Shown: in pieces, positions 45,174 through 54,987 of the stretch | Layout: each line of letters begins with the position of its first letter | Numbering within the stretch: the stretch's first letter is position 1 | NCBI GenBank assembly: GCA_030653435.1 | Contig: JAURZI010000141.1 | Span: forward strand, 1-64,000 | Reading direction: 5' to 3' | Length of the DNA: 64,000 nt | Source of the DNA: Methylovulum sp. | GTDB taxonomy: Bacteria > Pseudomonadota > Gammaproteobacteria > Methylococcales > Methylomonadaceae | Made by a program: the position numbers and the translations under genes | Notes under the pieces: model-generated | Told to the model about the DNA's origin: nothing | What the model saw: only the letters and a program-made list of their open reading frames with translations | The model's database searches: none

Positions 45174-46211
45174 CTAGAGGAATATATCTTTATTAACGGC
45201 TTTGACCATCGCCGTTTTGGCGGCAATCAGCCCTTTGTCGACCTGTTCTTTGAGATTTTGGTCCAGGGTCTGCATGCCATCCCGTCGTCCGGTTTGTATG
45301 GCGGAATACATTTGTGCAACTTTCGCTTCGCGGATCAGGTTTTTGATAGCCGATGTGCCGACCATGATCTCGTGCGCGGCAATACGGCCGCCGCCGATTT
45401 TCTTCAGCAGCGTTTGTGAAATCACGGCTTGCAGGGATTCCGATAACATCGAGCGGATCATGTCTTTTTCGGCGGCCGGAAACACGTCGATAATACGGTC
45501 TATGGTTTTTGCCGCCGAGGTGGTGTGCAATGTGCCAAACACCAAGTGACCCGTTTCGGCGGCGGTCAGCGCCAGGCGTATGGTTTCCAGGTCGCGCATT
45601 TCGCCGACCAGGATAATGTCAGGGTCTTCGCGCAATGCCGAGCGTAAGGCTTCGTTAAAACCGTGCGTGTCGCGGTGGACTTCCCGCTGGTTAATCAGGC
45701 ATTTCTGGCTTTCATGTACAAACTCGATAGGGTCTTCAACGGTCAGGATATGGGCGTAGTCGTTGTTATTGATATGGTTGATCATCGCCGCCAAGGTCGT
45801 TGATTTTCCTGAGCCGGTAGGACCGGTCACTAAAACCAGCCCGCGCGGTTTTTTGCACAATTCTTCAAAAAATTTCGGGGCATTCAAGTCTTCAAGGCTT
45901 AACACCTTGGAGGGGATCGTCCTGAACACGCCGGCGGCACCGCGCTCCTGGTTGAATGCGTTGACACGGAAGCGCGCAACGCCGGGCAGTTCGAAAGAAA
46001 AATCGGTTTCCAGGAATTCTTCGTAATCACGTCGTTGTTTGTCATTCATGATGTCATAAATGAGCGCATGGACTTCCTTGTGGTCCAAGGCGGGGATGTT
46101 GATACGGCGGATATCGCCATCGACCCGGATCATGGGCGGGAGTCCTGCCGATAAATGTAAGTCCGACGCTTTGTTTTTAACTGAAAAAGCCAATAATTCG
46201 CTAATATCCAT
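45174..46211 (-). CDS. pilT: PilT, type IV pilus retraction ATPase
   Basis: 345 residues from ATG 46209-46211 (MDISELLAFSVKNKASDLHL), with GAGG upstream. Walker A is VTGPTGSGKSTTLAAM, the Asp box HILTVEDPIEFVH, Walker B DIILVGEMRDLETI and the His box TGHLVFGTLHTTSAAKTIDR; the C-terminal AIRNLI-type motif appears as AIKNLIREAKV. It powers pilus retraction and twitching. yggS is divergently transcribed, as in many gammaproteobacteria. Confidence 0.96.
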   Translation of the reverse strand: MDISELLAFSVKNKASDLHLSAGLPPMIRVDGDIRRINIPALDHKEVHALIYDIMNDKQRRDYEEFLETDFSFELPGVARFRVNAFNQERGAAGVFRTIPSKVLSLEDLNAPKFFEELCKKPRGLVLVTGPTGSGKSTTLAAMINHINNNDYAHILTVEDPIEFVHESQKCLINQREVHRDTHGFNEALRSALREDPDIILVGEMRDLETIRLALTAAETGHLVFGTLHTTSAAKTIDRIIDVFPAAEKDMIRSMLSESLQAVISQTLLKKIGGGRIAAHEIMVGTSAIKNLIREAKVAQMYSAIQTGRRDGMQTLDQNLKEQVDKGLIAAKTAMVKAVNKDIFL

Positions 46212-46322
46212 AACATCCTCATGCAACGTGAAGTAAAAAATCTGTTACTTTATACCATAGTTCAGTTCTTTGATTTTTTTGAAGCTGCGCTATGTTTGAA
46301 ATACCAGACTATTTTAATACTC

Positions 46323-47000
46323 ATGACGGACATGATATACAGCAGACTTAAGCAAATTCACAGCCAGATACAATCTGCCGAACTGGCGGCCCACCGTAAA
46401 TCCGGTTCGGTATTGTTGTTGGCGGTCAGTAAAACGAAGCCTGCAGGGGATATTGTTGTTGCATATCAGGCAGGACAGCGCCATTTTGGCGAGAATTATG
46501 TGCAGGAGGCGTTGCTGAAACAGCGGGTATTGGGCGCTTTCGATATTAGCTGGCATTTCATAGGGCCTATCCAGTCCAACAAGACTAAGGCGATTGCCGC
46601 CCATTTTTCCTGGGTGCATAGTGTAGATAGTTTAAAAATAGCCCAGCGATTGAGTGACCAGCGCCCCGATAGCTTGCCGCCGCTGAATATTTGCCTGCAA
46701 GTCAATATCAGCGGTGAAGCCAGTAAATCCGGCATTAGCCTGGACGGGTTGCCGTCGCTATGTGCCCAAATCGCCGATTTGCCCGGTATCAGGCTGCGCG
46801 GCGTCATGGCGGTGCCTGCGCCTGTAGCTGATTTCGAGCAGCAATGCTTGCCGTACAGAAAGCTTTATCAGGCGGTAGCCGAACTTGAGTCATTCAGGCT
46901 GGACACCTTCTCATTCGGCATGACGGGGGATTTGCGCGCCGCAATTGCCGAGGGCTCAACCATCGTTAGAATAGGCACGGCATTGTTTGGCGCACGCTAA
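46323..47000 (+). CDS. yggS: YggS/PLPBP, PLP homeostasis protein
   Basis: 225 residues from ATG 46323 (MTDMIYSRLKQIHSQIQ). The PLP-binding Lys is Lys37 in LLLAVSKTKP; HFGENYVQEA, WHFIGPIQSNK and SFGMTGDLRAAIAEGSTIVRIGTALFG are the family motifs. It buffers pyridoxal phosphate and affects amino-acid metabolism. Unlike many relatives, proC-yggT are not beside it but lie at 62360-63762. Its stop overlaps the convergent peptidase gene by four bases. Confidence 0.95.
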   Translation: MTDMIYSRLKQIHSQIQSAELAAHRKSGSVLLLAVSKTKPAGDIVVAYQAGQRHFGENYVQEALLKQRVLGAFDISWHFIGPIQSNKTKAIAAHFSWVHSVDSLKIAQRLSDQRPDSLPPLNICLQVNISGEASKSGISLDGLPSLCAQIADLPGIRLRGVMAVPAPVADFEQQCLPYRKLYQAVAELESFRLDTFSFGMTGDLRAAIAEGSTIVRIGTALFGAR

Positions 47001-47701
47001 TGGGCAGGTTGCATTCTTAGGCGGTTAGACGCACTTCTATGACTGAATAAGTGGGCGTCCAGCACGGCAATGATTTCTTCATATTCAATAAGGTTTTGAT
47101 TGTGGAGCAGCAGGTGGTTCGCCAATGCAGTGACAGCGCGCCACACCGGACGGTCATTGATAAAGTGGAAGGCTGCCAGAAATAACTCGGACAATTTTTG
47201 TTCTTGTTCGGCTTTGGTGCCGACAAGACATGCAATATATTCCTGGGCGATTTTCAGGTCAGATGCCCCTCCGTAATAATGCAGGGTGTTTGGTGTCACC
47301 AGTGATGAATTGATGATCTCGTCATCACGCAAGGCCACATAATTGGCTTCCGCCAGCGGTCCGACCAGCAAATTGACAATATCGGCCTCAAATGCCTGTA
47401 GATAGGCTTGCTTCTGCGAGGCAGAAAAATGTTGGGTGGCCTCTTCCACAGAGCCGGGCAGGGTATGGATTAGTCGTCCGCCTTCCACTTTGGCAACCCA
47501 GCGCCTAGTTGCTTTGGGCAGATGGTTGGCATTATGCAGTTGCTTGATGTCAATCTGGAAAAAAACCGGCGGTAGTTGTTTTTGCTTATTGCCAAGATAA
47601 ATCGCCGCAGCATGCCCCGCTTCATGAACAGCGGTTTTTCTGCTAAGTTCTTTGGCGCTAATCGGACTGGTTTGGGGTTTTAAAGCATAGCTACGATTCA
47701 T
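46997..47701 (-). CDS. stand-alone M41/FtsH-type metalloprotease domain protein
   Basis: 234 residues from ATG 47699-47701, chosen for GAGG at six bases and because the upstream part lacks family likeness. AVHEAGHAAAIYLG is the zinc motif of peptidase M41 (FtsH protease domain); FEADIVNLLVGPLAEANYVAL fits the segment with the third ligand and following helix, and GGASDLKIAQEYIA matches the FtsH G-A-x-x-D-x-x-x-A helix. There is no AAA module or membrane segment, so it cannot unfold substrates by itself. The target is unknown. Confidence 0.78.
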   Translation of the reverse strand: MNRSYALKPQTSPISAKELSRKTAVHEAGHAAAIYLGNKQKQLPPVFFQIDIKQLHNANHLPKATRRWVAKVEGGRLIHTLPGSVEEATQHFSASQKQAYLQAFEADIVNLLVGPLAEANYVALRDDEIINSSLVTPNTLHYYGGASDLKIAQEYIACLVGTKAEQEQKLSELFLAAFHFINDRPVWRAVTALANHLLLHNQNLIEYEEIIAVLDAHLFSHRSASNRLRMQPAH

Positions 47702-48065
47702 AATGGCCTCGGTTGAAAAAGAATGCGGGCTAAGCCAGCTACCCGCATTATCGAGAGGAAGGTGGGGCAACTGTTGATAGAGTGTCAACAACAGTTGGCG
47801 CTAGTGTAATGATAGGGTTGGCGCTTGAAAATGTGGCATATTGACGCGCGGCAAAATGCCGCTAATTTTGGCATTATTTTTGCATTATATATGCTATTTG
47901 CCTGATATAACCCAGATAAACCAAGGGTTGTGGCGGTTTGGGCGCAGCTAATGTGGAAAGAGTGCGGCATATCGCGCAGTGGGGTAGGTCATATCACGCA
48001 CTAAGCGCTTGTGCCTGGCGCGCGTGATGGTTATGGCCTTGCCCGGCAAGGCCGGCAAGCACCGG
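47702..48065. other. 364-bp interval, no gene seen
   Basis: Between the peptidase gene and hldD. It contains a small hairpin GCGGCA-AAA-TGCCGC near 47849 and AT-rich sequence resembling promoter DNA. A good match to a sigma-54 -24/-12 pair (TTGGCAT...TTTGCAT, GG at 47870, GC at 47882) reads rightward, but only toward the 3' ends of minus-strand genes. Confidence 0.5.
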
Positions 48066-49022
48066 TTATGGTGTTTGGGCTGCATTCAGCCAGTCTAAAT
48101 AACGGCTGACCCCCTGTGGTACGGTTAAGAATGCCTTGGTGTAGCCTGCTGCCCTTAACGCTGAAATATCGGCTTGGGTATAACTCTGGTAAGCCCCTTT
48201 TAAATGTTCGGGGAACGGGATGTATTCGATGCTGCCTTTCTTATGCCAGGCAATAACGGCTTCTGCGACGGCATTAAAGGTCTCGGCATTACCGGTGCCA
48301 ACGTTATAAATGCCGCGTTGCTCAGGATTATCTAAAAACCACAGATTGACATCAACAACATCATCGACATAAACAAAATCCCGCAGTTGTTCGCCGTCGC
48401 CGTAACCATCGCTCCCGGCAAACAATCTGGCTTTTTTTTGTTCGATAATCTGCCGATTAAAGTGGAACGCCGTACTACTCATCGCTCCTTTATGCTGTTC
48501 CCTGGGACCGTAGACATTGAAATAACGAAAACCGGCAATAGGAATGTTGGTTCTCGGCAATAGGGTGCGTACATATTGATCGAACTGAAATTTTGAATAG
48601 GCATACATATTGATCGGGCGCTCACAACGACGATCTACCTGAAAACCCTGCTCGCCAGTGCCGTAAACAGAGGCTGAAGATGCGTAAATGAAGGCGGCAT
48701 TTCTTGCTATACAGTAATGTAATATGCGTTTGGAATAGTCATAATTGTTTTCCATGACATAGCGCCCATCCCATTCCGTCGTTGCAGAACAGGCACCCTG
48801 ATGGAAAACGGCGCGTATGCCGTCGAAGAAATGCGGGGTGTCTATTTTCTCGATAAACTGGGTTTTATCCATATAATCGGCAATATCAAGGTCGGCTATA
48901 TTGTGCATTTTCCGACCATTCAACAAATTGTCGACCAGCAAGATATTGTGTTCGCCACGGCCATTCAATGCGCGGATGATATTGCTGCCTATAAAGCCTG
49001 CACCGCCAGTCACTACAATCAT
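48066..49022 (-). CDS. hldD: HldD, ADP-L-glycero-D-manno-heptose-6-epimerase
   Basis: A 318-residue short-chain dehydrogenase-type epimerase. N-terminal NADP motif [16 protein letters not shown]; catalytic YAYSK with preceding [22 protein letters not shown] is a family hallmark. It converts the D,D to the L,D form of ADP-heptose for LPS core. ATGA overlap with hldE upstream. Confidence 0.96.
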   Translation of the reverse strand: MIVVTGGAGFIGSNIIRALNGRGEHNILLVDNLLNGRKMHNIADLDIADYMDKTQFIEKIDTPHFFDGIRAVFHQGACSATTEWDGRYVMENNYDYSKRILHYCIARNAAFIYASSASVYGTGEQGFQVDRRCERPINMYAYSKFQFDQYVRTLLPRTNIPIAGFRYFNVYGPREQHKGAMSSTAFHFNRQIIEQKKARLFAGSDGYGDGEQLRDFVYVDDVVDVNLWFLDNPEQRGIYNVGTGNAETFNAVAEAVIAWHKKGSIEYIPFPEHLKGAYQSYTQADISALRAAGYTKAFLTVPQGVSRYLDWLNAAQTP

Positions 49023-50443
49023 GATTCCCCCCTTGCCTTATTAATCATTGCCGTGGTCGATTGGCCATCGACAAACTGTAGAATTTTAACTTCCCCGCCC
49101 GCTTTAATGACGCAATCCCCGCCTGCTACCTGGTCCGGCCGGTAGTCGCCGCCTTTGACGATCACATCAGGGAGTAATCGGCAATACAGCCGTTCCGGGG
49201 TTGCTTCCGGGAATGCAACGACCCAGTCCACACAAGCCAGCGCCGCCAACACGGTCATGCGTTCCTGCAAGCGGTTGATCGGGCGTGAGTCACCTTTGAG
49301 CTGCTTGACCGAGGCGTCTGAATTGACGGCGACGATTAAACGCTCGCCCAGGGTTTTCGCCTGTTGCAAATAACTGACATGGCCGGCATGCAGTAAATCG
49401 AAACAGCCGTTCGTCATGATGATGCGTTCACCGTGGGCTTTGGCGGCGGTGATCAGATGCGCTAATTCGTCTTCTGTAACAATGCCGTATAAGGAATCGC
49501 GGTCACCGTGCATGGCGCGGATAAGTTCCTGCATGGAAACTGTGGACGTACCCAGTTTGCCGACGACGATACCGCCGGACAGGTTGGCCAGATACATGGC
49601 TTCATGTGCCGGCATGCCCAGCGCCACGCCCAGCGCCATGACGGCAATCACGGTGTCGCCCGCGCCGGTGACATCAAATACATCTTTCGCTTGGGCGGGT
49701 AGCGAATGGGCCTGGTTGGCATCGATTAAGGTCATGCCGGCTTCGCCGCGGGTCAGCAACAGGGTTGCTATCCGGCACTGGCTTAACAGTGCGCGGGCAT
49801 GTTCCAGTATCTGCTGTTCAGTTTTGCAAGCACCGACGACGGCTTGAAATTCGGCGAAATTCGGCGTGATGATGTCAGCCCCGGCATACACTTGATAATC
49901 CGTGCCCTTGGGATCGATCAGCACGTCAAGCCCTGCTTGTTTGGCTTGGCCGATATAGGTTGCGATATCGGCCAAGGTGCCTTTGCCGTAATCGGAAAAG
50001 ACAATCACATCGTGTTTGGGCAGTTGCCGCGTCAATTTGGACAATAGCGCATCCCGGTCAAAAGCCAGCGGCGATTCTTCGAAATCCAGCCGGATCAATT
50101 GCTGATGTTGAGCCATGATGCGTAGCTTACAAATGCTGCGTACCGCAGGTTCGACGATAAATTCACAGGCCACGCCTTCCCCTTCGAGCAGGGTCTTGAG
50201 TATGGCGCCTTCGGCATCGTCGCCGATAACGCCCAGCAGGGTGACCTTGCCGCCCAACCGGGCAATGTTGAGCGCGACATTGCCGGCGCCGCCGATACGG
50301 TCTTCTATCGTCTTGACGCACACGACCGGTACCGGCGCTTCCGGGGAAATGCGCGCCGCCTGCCCGGACCAATAGCGGTCGAGCATGATGTCGCCGATGA
50401 CGATAATGCGGGCGGGGCTAAAGTCAGGTGTTGTTGCTAGCAC
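49019..50443 (-). CDS. hldE: HldE, bifunctional heptose-7-P kinase / heptose-1-P adenylyltransferase
   Basis: A 474-residue fusion. Residues 1-320 are a ribokinase-like kinase ([43 protein letters not shown]). Residues 340-474 are a nucleotidyltransferase ([20 protein letters not shown]). The start is GTG (50441-50443), overlapping the gmhA stop. Steps two and four of ADP-heptose synthesis. It forms an operon with gmhA and hldD. Confidence 0.95.
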   Translation of the reverse strand: MLATTPDFSPARIIVIGDIMLDRYWSGQAARISPEAPVPVVCVKTIEDRIGGAGNVALNIARLGGKVTLLGVIGDDAEGAILKTLLEGEGVACEFIVEPAVRSICKLRIMAQHQQLIRLDFEESPLAFDRDALLSKLTRQLPKHDVIVFSDYGKGTLADIATYIGQAKQAGLDVLIDPKGTDYQVYAGADIITPNFAEFQAVVGACKTEQQILEHARALLSQCRIATLLLTRGEAGMTLIDANQAHSLPAQAKDVFDVTGAGDTVIAVMALGVALGMPAHEAMYLANLSGGIVVGKLGTSTVSMQELIRAMHGDRDSLYGIVTEDELAHLITAAKAHGERIIMTNGCFDLLHAGHVSYLQQAKTLGERLIVAVNSDASVKQLKGDSRPINRLQERMTVLAALACVDWVVAFPEATPERLYCRLLPDVIVKGGDYRPDQVAGGDCVIKAGGEVKILQFVDGQSTTAMINKARGES

Positions 50444-51012
50444 GTTGTGTCCTCGATTAACTGGTCTTCAACCAGACCACACCACCAGTGGCCTATCAAA
50501 ATATGCGCTTCTTGAATTCTGGCCGTTACTGTTGAGGGCACTATAACAGAAACCGTGGCCTGCTTCGTCAATTCGCCGCCTGAACAGCCGGTCAAGGCAA
50601 TGACGGCCATGTTTTTTTTACGGGCCGTTTCCGCCGCCTTGACGATGTTTTTGCTATGCCCCGATGTGGAAATGGCGATCAAACAGTCGTTAGGATGGCC
50701 TATGCCTTCAATTTGACGGGAAAAAATGCTTTCAAAATCATAGTCATTGCTATGAGCCGTCAATATGGAGCTATCTGTGGTTAAGGCAATCGCCGCCAGC
50801 GCCCGCCGATTTTTTTCATAACGCACGATAAATTCCGCAGCAATATGCTGGCAATCGGCGGCGCTGCCGCCATTGCCGCACAACAATATTTTCCCACCTT
50901 GCCGCAAGGTGTCGGTCAGTAGTGCCCCTGCCGCCTCGATTTCAGTGTTGCAGCAGATAAGCTTATGGATCATGTCCTGATGATCTTCAAGCACAGATAT
51001 AAATGTTTTCAA
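50437..51012 (-). CDS. gmhA: GmhA-type sedoheptulose-7-phosphate isomerase
   Basis: A 191-residue SIS-domain protein. CGNGGSAADCQHIAAEF is the core motif; SNDYDFESIFSRQIEGIG and ISTSGHSKNIVKAAETA follow. A TTG start at 51010-51012 is supported by GGGAGC four bases upstream and a TTGA overlap with the preceding stop. Position before hldE and hldD favours GmhA over its DnaA-interacting relative DiaA. Confidence 0.88.
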   Translation of the reverse strand: MKTFISVLEDHQDMIHKLICCNTEIEAAGALLTDTLRQGGKILLCGNGGSAADCQHIAAEFIVRYEKNRRALAAIALTTDSSILTAHSNDYDFESIFSRQIEGIGHPNDCLIAISTSGHSKNIVKAAETARKKNMAVIALTGCSGGELTKQATVSVIVPSTVTARIQEAHILIGHWWCGLVEDQLIEDTTC

Positions 51013-51620
51013 AAAAGCTCCCGATTCAGAGTGGATATTTCGGTTTGGGCAAAAAAAGCGTGAACGTCTTCGTTATCGACGCGGGCATACATGTCTTCGA
51101 CGGAGATGGTTAAGCCGACCGATTCAAAAGCCACGCTGTCGCCGAGGAAATAATGGCTGGATGCCCAGCTTTCCCTACGCCGGCATACTTCGACATCGAC
51201 AAAGTCCTGTTCGACCAGCACATATTCTTCCAGTGTCGGTATGCTCTGGTAAGCGATTTTTTTGATGGTTTCGTCTATTTTGCGCGTCGATTTTGACAAG
51301 ACCTCGACGATAATCACCGGTGTTTCGGTGTAATAGTCCTGGTCATTGTCTTGGCAGACCAGCATCACATCGGGGTAAAAGAATTTGGAACCAACTTTGA
51401 TTTTGACTTCTGAAGCAAAAGATTCGCAAGATTTATTTTTAAAGTAATTGCCAAATACCCTGTCTATATTCGCCGTGATGCGTTGATGGTTTTTACTGAC
51501 GCCTGACATGGCATAAATATACCCATCGATATACTCATGCTTGGTATCGCGTTCCAATTCACTGGCTAAATAATCTGCTTCGCTCATCCATTTCGGCGTG
51601 TAGTTAATATTGGCTACCAT
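51009..51620 (-). CDS. Uma2 family (DUF820) putative endonuclease-fold protein
   Basis: A 203-residue protein of the Uma2/DUF820 family, which has a PD-(D/E)xK restriction-like fold. N-terminal MSEADYLASELERDTKHEYI and YIYAMSGVSKNHQRI are typical; the core FYPDVMLVCQD contributes Asp, and PVIIVEVLSKSTRKID carries the E-V-L-S-x-S-T motif. The usual length is about 190 residues. Such genes are multicopy in cyanobacteria and other environmental bacteria; their job is unclear. It overlaps gmhA by four bases. Confidence 0.88.
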   Translation of the reverse strand: MVANINYTPKWMSEADYLASELERDTKHEYIDGYIYAMSGVSKNHQRITANIDRVFGNYFKNKSCESFASEVKIKVGSKFFYPDVMLVCQDNDQDYYTETPVIIVEVLSKSTRKIDETIKKIAYQSIPTLEEYVLVEQDFVDVEVCRRRESWASSHYFLGDSVAFESVGLTISVEDMYARVDNEDVHAFFAQTEISTLNRELF

Positions 51621-51720
51621 ATTGTCACCTGAGTTGGAACGGCAACTAGCACTCTATCGCTAGCGCCATTATCCCCCTTATGTTGTTTGCTTATCGGCAA
51701 CATTGCCGGGTTGTAACACA

Positions 51721-53472
51721 TCAACTGTTGTCTTCATGATCTTTAAACTGCATCGCATGTAACCTTGCATACGCGCCGTTTTTTTCCAGCAACTCACGAT
51801 GGGGGCCGCGTTCGATGATGTGGCCGTGATCCATAACCAAAATCATGTCGGCATTTTCTATGGTTGACAAGCGATGGGCAATGACCAGCGTGGTGCGGTT
51901 ACGCATGACTTTTTGCAATGCGGCCTGTATATAGCGCTCGGATTCGGTGTCCAGCGCCGAGGTGGCTTCATCGAGTATCAGTATCGGCGCATCTTTTAAC
52001 AAAGCCCTGGCCAGGGCCAGACGCTGTCGCTGCCCGCCTGATAATTTCACGCCGTTTTCGCCGATTTCCGTATCCAGGCCTAGCTCAAACTTGCTGACAA
52101 ATTCCATTGCATAAGCATCGGTTGCCGCAGCGACAACGCTGCTCCTGTCCGCTTCCGCCAACGCGCCATAAGCAATATTGTTGGCTATCGTATCATTGAA
52201 TAGGGTGACTTGCTGGTTAACCAGGGCAATTTGCTGTCTTAACGAACTCAGCTTATAGGCATTGATTTCCACGCCATCCAGCAATATTTCCCCGGTTTCA
52301 TGAGGGTAAAAACGCGACACCAGATTAGCCAAGGTGCTTTTGCCGCCGCCGGAAGCGCCGACCAGTGCGATGGTTTGTCCAGGCTCGGCTTTAAAGCTGA
52401 TATCGGTCAAGGCCGGCTCGTCGGTACCTGCATACCGGAACGAGAGGTTTTTAAATTCCAGTGCGCCACGGCATTTGTCAATCTGGTAAGTCCCGGTATC
52501 CACTTCACCCGGTTCATCAAGGATTTCAAATAAGGATTCTGCGGCAACGATGCCTTTTTGGATGTCGCTGTTGGCATCGCTCAATTGCCTGACCGGCCTG
52601 GGCAACAGGAACGCTGCTGTCAGGTAGCCAATAAATTCACCGACGCTGGCCTGTTCCATAAAAAACAGCGCCATGTACATTAAAAATGACAGCGACAGCG
52701 CAATAATAAATTGCATAATCTGGTTATGCACCGCACCGGTGGTGATCATTTTCAGTGACTGCCGGTGATTGTATAAACTGCTGGTTAAAAATCGCCGCCG
52801 CTCATAGTCCTCGCCGCCGTAGCTGCGTACGACGCGGTGGCCGGTCACCAGCTCCGATGTAATGTGGGTCATATCACCCACGGATTCTTGTATACGCTTG
52901 CTGAGCATGCGTAAACGCTTGCTGACATAATTGACCAATACGGCAATAATCGGCGCAATGACGACAAACACCAGCGATAGCGACCAGTTTAAATAAAACA
53001 GATAAACCAGCAAGCCCGCTGCCGTCAGCCCTTCCTGGACAAATTTCCGCACGGCGTCGGTAGTCGCTTGGGCAACTTGGCCGACGTTGTGCGTTATTCT
53101 GGAAATCATGTAGCCGCTGTTATTGGCATCAAAATGTGCGGTGGGCAATTGTGTATATTTATCGAAAATTTCACAACGCAATACGTGGATAACATTCAGC
53201 GACACTTTGGCGAGAAAGTAGTTGCCCAGGTAAGCGCCTATGCCCCGCAACACAATCAGGCCGCTGAACAATAATGGCAGGAAATACATGCGTTCGCGCG
53301 ACTTGGCTTGCAAACTGTCAATGATTTCTGCAACCAGGCTTGCAAACAAGGGCTGGGTGGCTGAATAGATCAGGAATCCGACAATACTGACGGCGAACCA
53401 TACACGGTAGGGCTTAACATAAGTCAGCAAGCGTTTGTAAATTTGCACGCCTGCTTTGGAAGGTTTTTTCAT
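51721..53472 (-). CDS. msbA: MsbA-like lipid A ABC exporter
   Basis: 583 residues from ATG 53472 (MKKPSKAGVQIYKRLL), matching the length of E. coli MsbA; a longer frame would need a TTG at 53544. Six membrane helices (about 15-300), then a nucleotide-binding domain: Walker A ALVGASGGGKST, signature KLSGGQRQRLALARALL, Walker B ILILDEATSALDTESE and H-loop VIAHRLST. It flips lipid A-core across the inner membrane. Placement among heptose and core genes supports the role. Confidence 0.92.
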   Translation of the reverse strand: MKKPSKAGVQIYKRLLTYVKPYRVWFAVSIVGFLIYSATQPLFASLVAEIIDSLQAKSRERMYFLPLLFSGLIVLRGIGAYLGNYFLAKVSLNVIHVLRCEIFDKYTQLPTAHFDANNSGYMISRITHNVGQVAQATTDAVRKFVQEGLTAAGLLVYLFYLNWSLSLVFVVIAPIIAVLVNYVSKRLRMLSKRIQESVGDMTHITSELVTGHRVVRSYGGEDYERRRFLTSSLYNHRQSLKMITTGAVHNQIMQFIIALSLSFLMYMALFFMEQASVGEFIGYLTAAFLLPRPVRQLSDANSDIQKGIVAAESLFEILDEPGEVDTGTYQIDKCRGALEFKNLSFRYAGTDEPALTDISFKAEPGQTIALVGASGGGKSTLANLVSRFYPHETGEILLDGVEINAYKLSSLRQQIALVNQQVTLFNDTIANNIAYGALAEADRSSVVAAATDAYAMEFVSKFELGLDTEIGENGVKLSGGQRQRLALARALLKDAPILILDEATSALDTESERYIQAALQKVMRNRTTLVIAHRLSTIENADMILVMDHGHIIERGPHRELLEKNGAYARLHAMQFKDHEDNS

Positions 53473-53540
53473 GGTGGTGTTAATTTTGATGGTGCCGGGC
53501 AGTTCTGGCAATAGGTTTGAAAGGTTTGTGGTTTGGTTTT

Positions 53541-53669
53541 TCAAATGTGCAATATTTTGGCATAAAGGCTATTCATTGCCATGCCCGTACCTATACCACT
53601 AACGGGGATATGATCGCCTTGTATGTCCATGGCTAAATAATCTTGTTCGCTGACTGGGGGATAACGCAT
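53541..53669 (-). pseudogene. possible decayed Uma2 N-terminus
   Basis: This 42-codon frame starts MRYPPVSEQDYLAMDIQGDH and continues SGIGTGMAMNSLYAKI before a stop. It lines up with the first 45 residues of the intact Uma2 protein encoded at 51009-51620 (SEADYLASELERDTKHEY...). It ends abruptly next to msbA. It is either a relic or a chance likeness. Confidence 0.35.
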
Positions 53670-53731
53670 GAGATAACATGACAATCCGTAAAAGCGATGG
53701 CTGACGGGTTTGGTAGTGGTCTTATGATAAC

Positions 53732-54949
53732 TCAAGCATCGGCTTTTTTTAACGGCCCGCAGCATAAGGTGATTAAAACAGCAAACCAGTGGCCTTCGGT
53801 ATGGTCAAGAAAAGGGCTGTTAAACAGGCTGGTGATGAGCAATGTTATCAAAACGCCTTGTGCCAGATATTTTTCATTATCAGGCAGCCGATAAGCATAA
53901 TAAAACTGGCTGAATAAAAATCCTGAATAGACCAACAAGCCGACAAGTCCTAATTCAACGGTTATCCGCAAAAATTCGTTATGGGGATTTTTTGTGGGGG
54001 GCGTGTTTTCGGCGACACGTTGATAAGCGCCGATAAAGCCACCGGTTCCTTGTCCAAACCAGGGTTTTTCGGCAATCAGTTTTAACGAGTTTCGCCAAAA
54101 TGTATAACGTAAACCCATGGATGAGTCGGTTTGCTCAGGAATAGGTTGAAAATAGGCTTCTGTATTGGCAATGCCTTCATACAATCGGCCTGCTTTGTCT
54201 GAAAAGCAGGCGAAGCCGACTAAAAAAATGCTTAACAGGACTACGGTCAACGCCAGCTTTTTGCGATCCAGCTTTTGCAACGCAAAGAGTAAAATGAGCG
54301 CGATAAAAATCAATTGGCCTGTGCGGCCGCTTACGATAAAGAAAATGTTGTAAGCGGAACCTATAAACAACAGGGAATAAGCCAGACGATAGGTTTTGCC
54401 GGCATAAATGTTATGCAGGCAAAAAAAAGCAAAAAAGGCAATGAGTATGCTGTGGGTAATCCGACTTTTAAATGAAGGATCCAGTTGTTTAATGTCACCC
54501 AACAGGCCGAAATACATCAGGTAAGAGCCTAACAGGGTAATGACGGAGGCGGCTATGATGGCCTTCCATGCCCGGTTACGCTGGGGCTCCATTGTAAAAA
54601 ATACGACCAACAGTGGAATAAAAAAAAACTCGATATATTTTGTCAGGGTATAAATAACTTCTGCCTTGCTAGCGGTACCGTAAGCCGATGCACAGATAAA
54701 ATAGACATACAGCAGCATGGACCACGCCGCAACCGGATATTTTTTCAACGTAGCCGGCAACACCATAAACTGTCCTGAACACAACCACAAGACGATGACC
54801 AATACAGACAGGATACTTGATAAGGCGGTTGAAAAGTAAATGCAGATGATAAACGGCACAATGATGAAACTGCTGTATTCCAGTAGCATCGCTTGGAACT
54901 TTGGAACCTGCTGCTTAAAATCCATAATGTCAACCTGTTTAATAGACAT
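53732..54949 (-). CDS. O-antigen ligase family protein (WaaL-like)
   Basis: A 405-residue polytopic membrane protein with about eleven hydrophobic helices. The large periplasmic loop contains RYTFWRNSLKLIAEKPWFGQGTGGF and NPHNEFLRITVELGLVGLLVY, matching the Wzy_C/O-antigen ligase domain (the H in NPHNEFL is the conserved ligase/polymerase residue). It likely attaches O-chain to lipid A-core, given msbA and GT neighbours; a Wzy polymerase is the alternative. Confidence 0.85.
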   Translation of the reverse strand: MSIKQVDIMDFKQQVPKFQAMLLEYSSFIIVPFIICIYFSTALSSILSVLVIVLWLCSGQFMVLPATLKKYPVAAWSMLLYVYFICASAYGTASKAEVIYTLTKYIEFFFIPLLVVFFTMEPQRNRAWKAIIAASVITLLGSYLMYFGLLGDIKQLDPSFKSRITHSILIAFFAFFCLHNIYAGKTYRLAYSLLFIGSAYNIFFIVSGRTGQLIFIALILLFALQKLDRKKLALTVVLLSIFLVGFACFSDKAGRLYEGIANTEAYFQPIPEQTDSSMGLRYTFWRNSLKLIAEKPWFGQGTGGFIGAYQRVAENTPPTKNPHNEFLRITVELGLVGLLVYSGFLFSQFYYAYRLPDNEKYLAQGVLITLLITSLFNSPFLDHTEGHWFAVLITLCCGPLKKADA

Positions 54950-54987
54950 GCCGATGTACCCTGGAGCGTTCTAAGGATCGCGTGAAA

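Noticed and set aside
47868-47886. Sigma-54 -24/-12 promoter-like sequence
   Set aside because: Spacing is right, but it reads into the 3' ends of opposite-strand genes with no plus-strand gene downstream.
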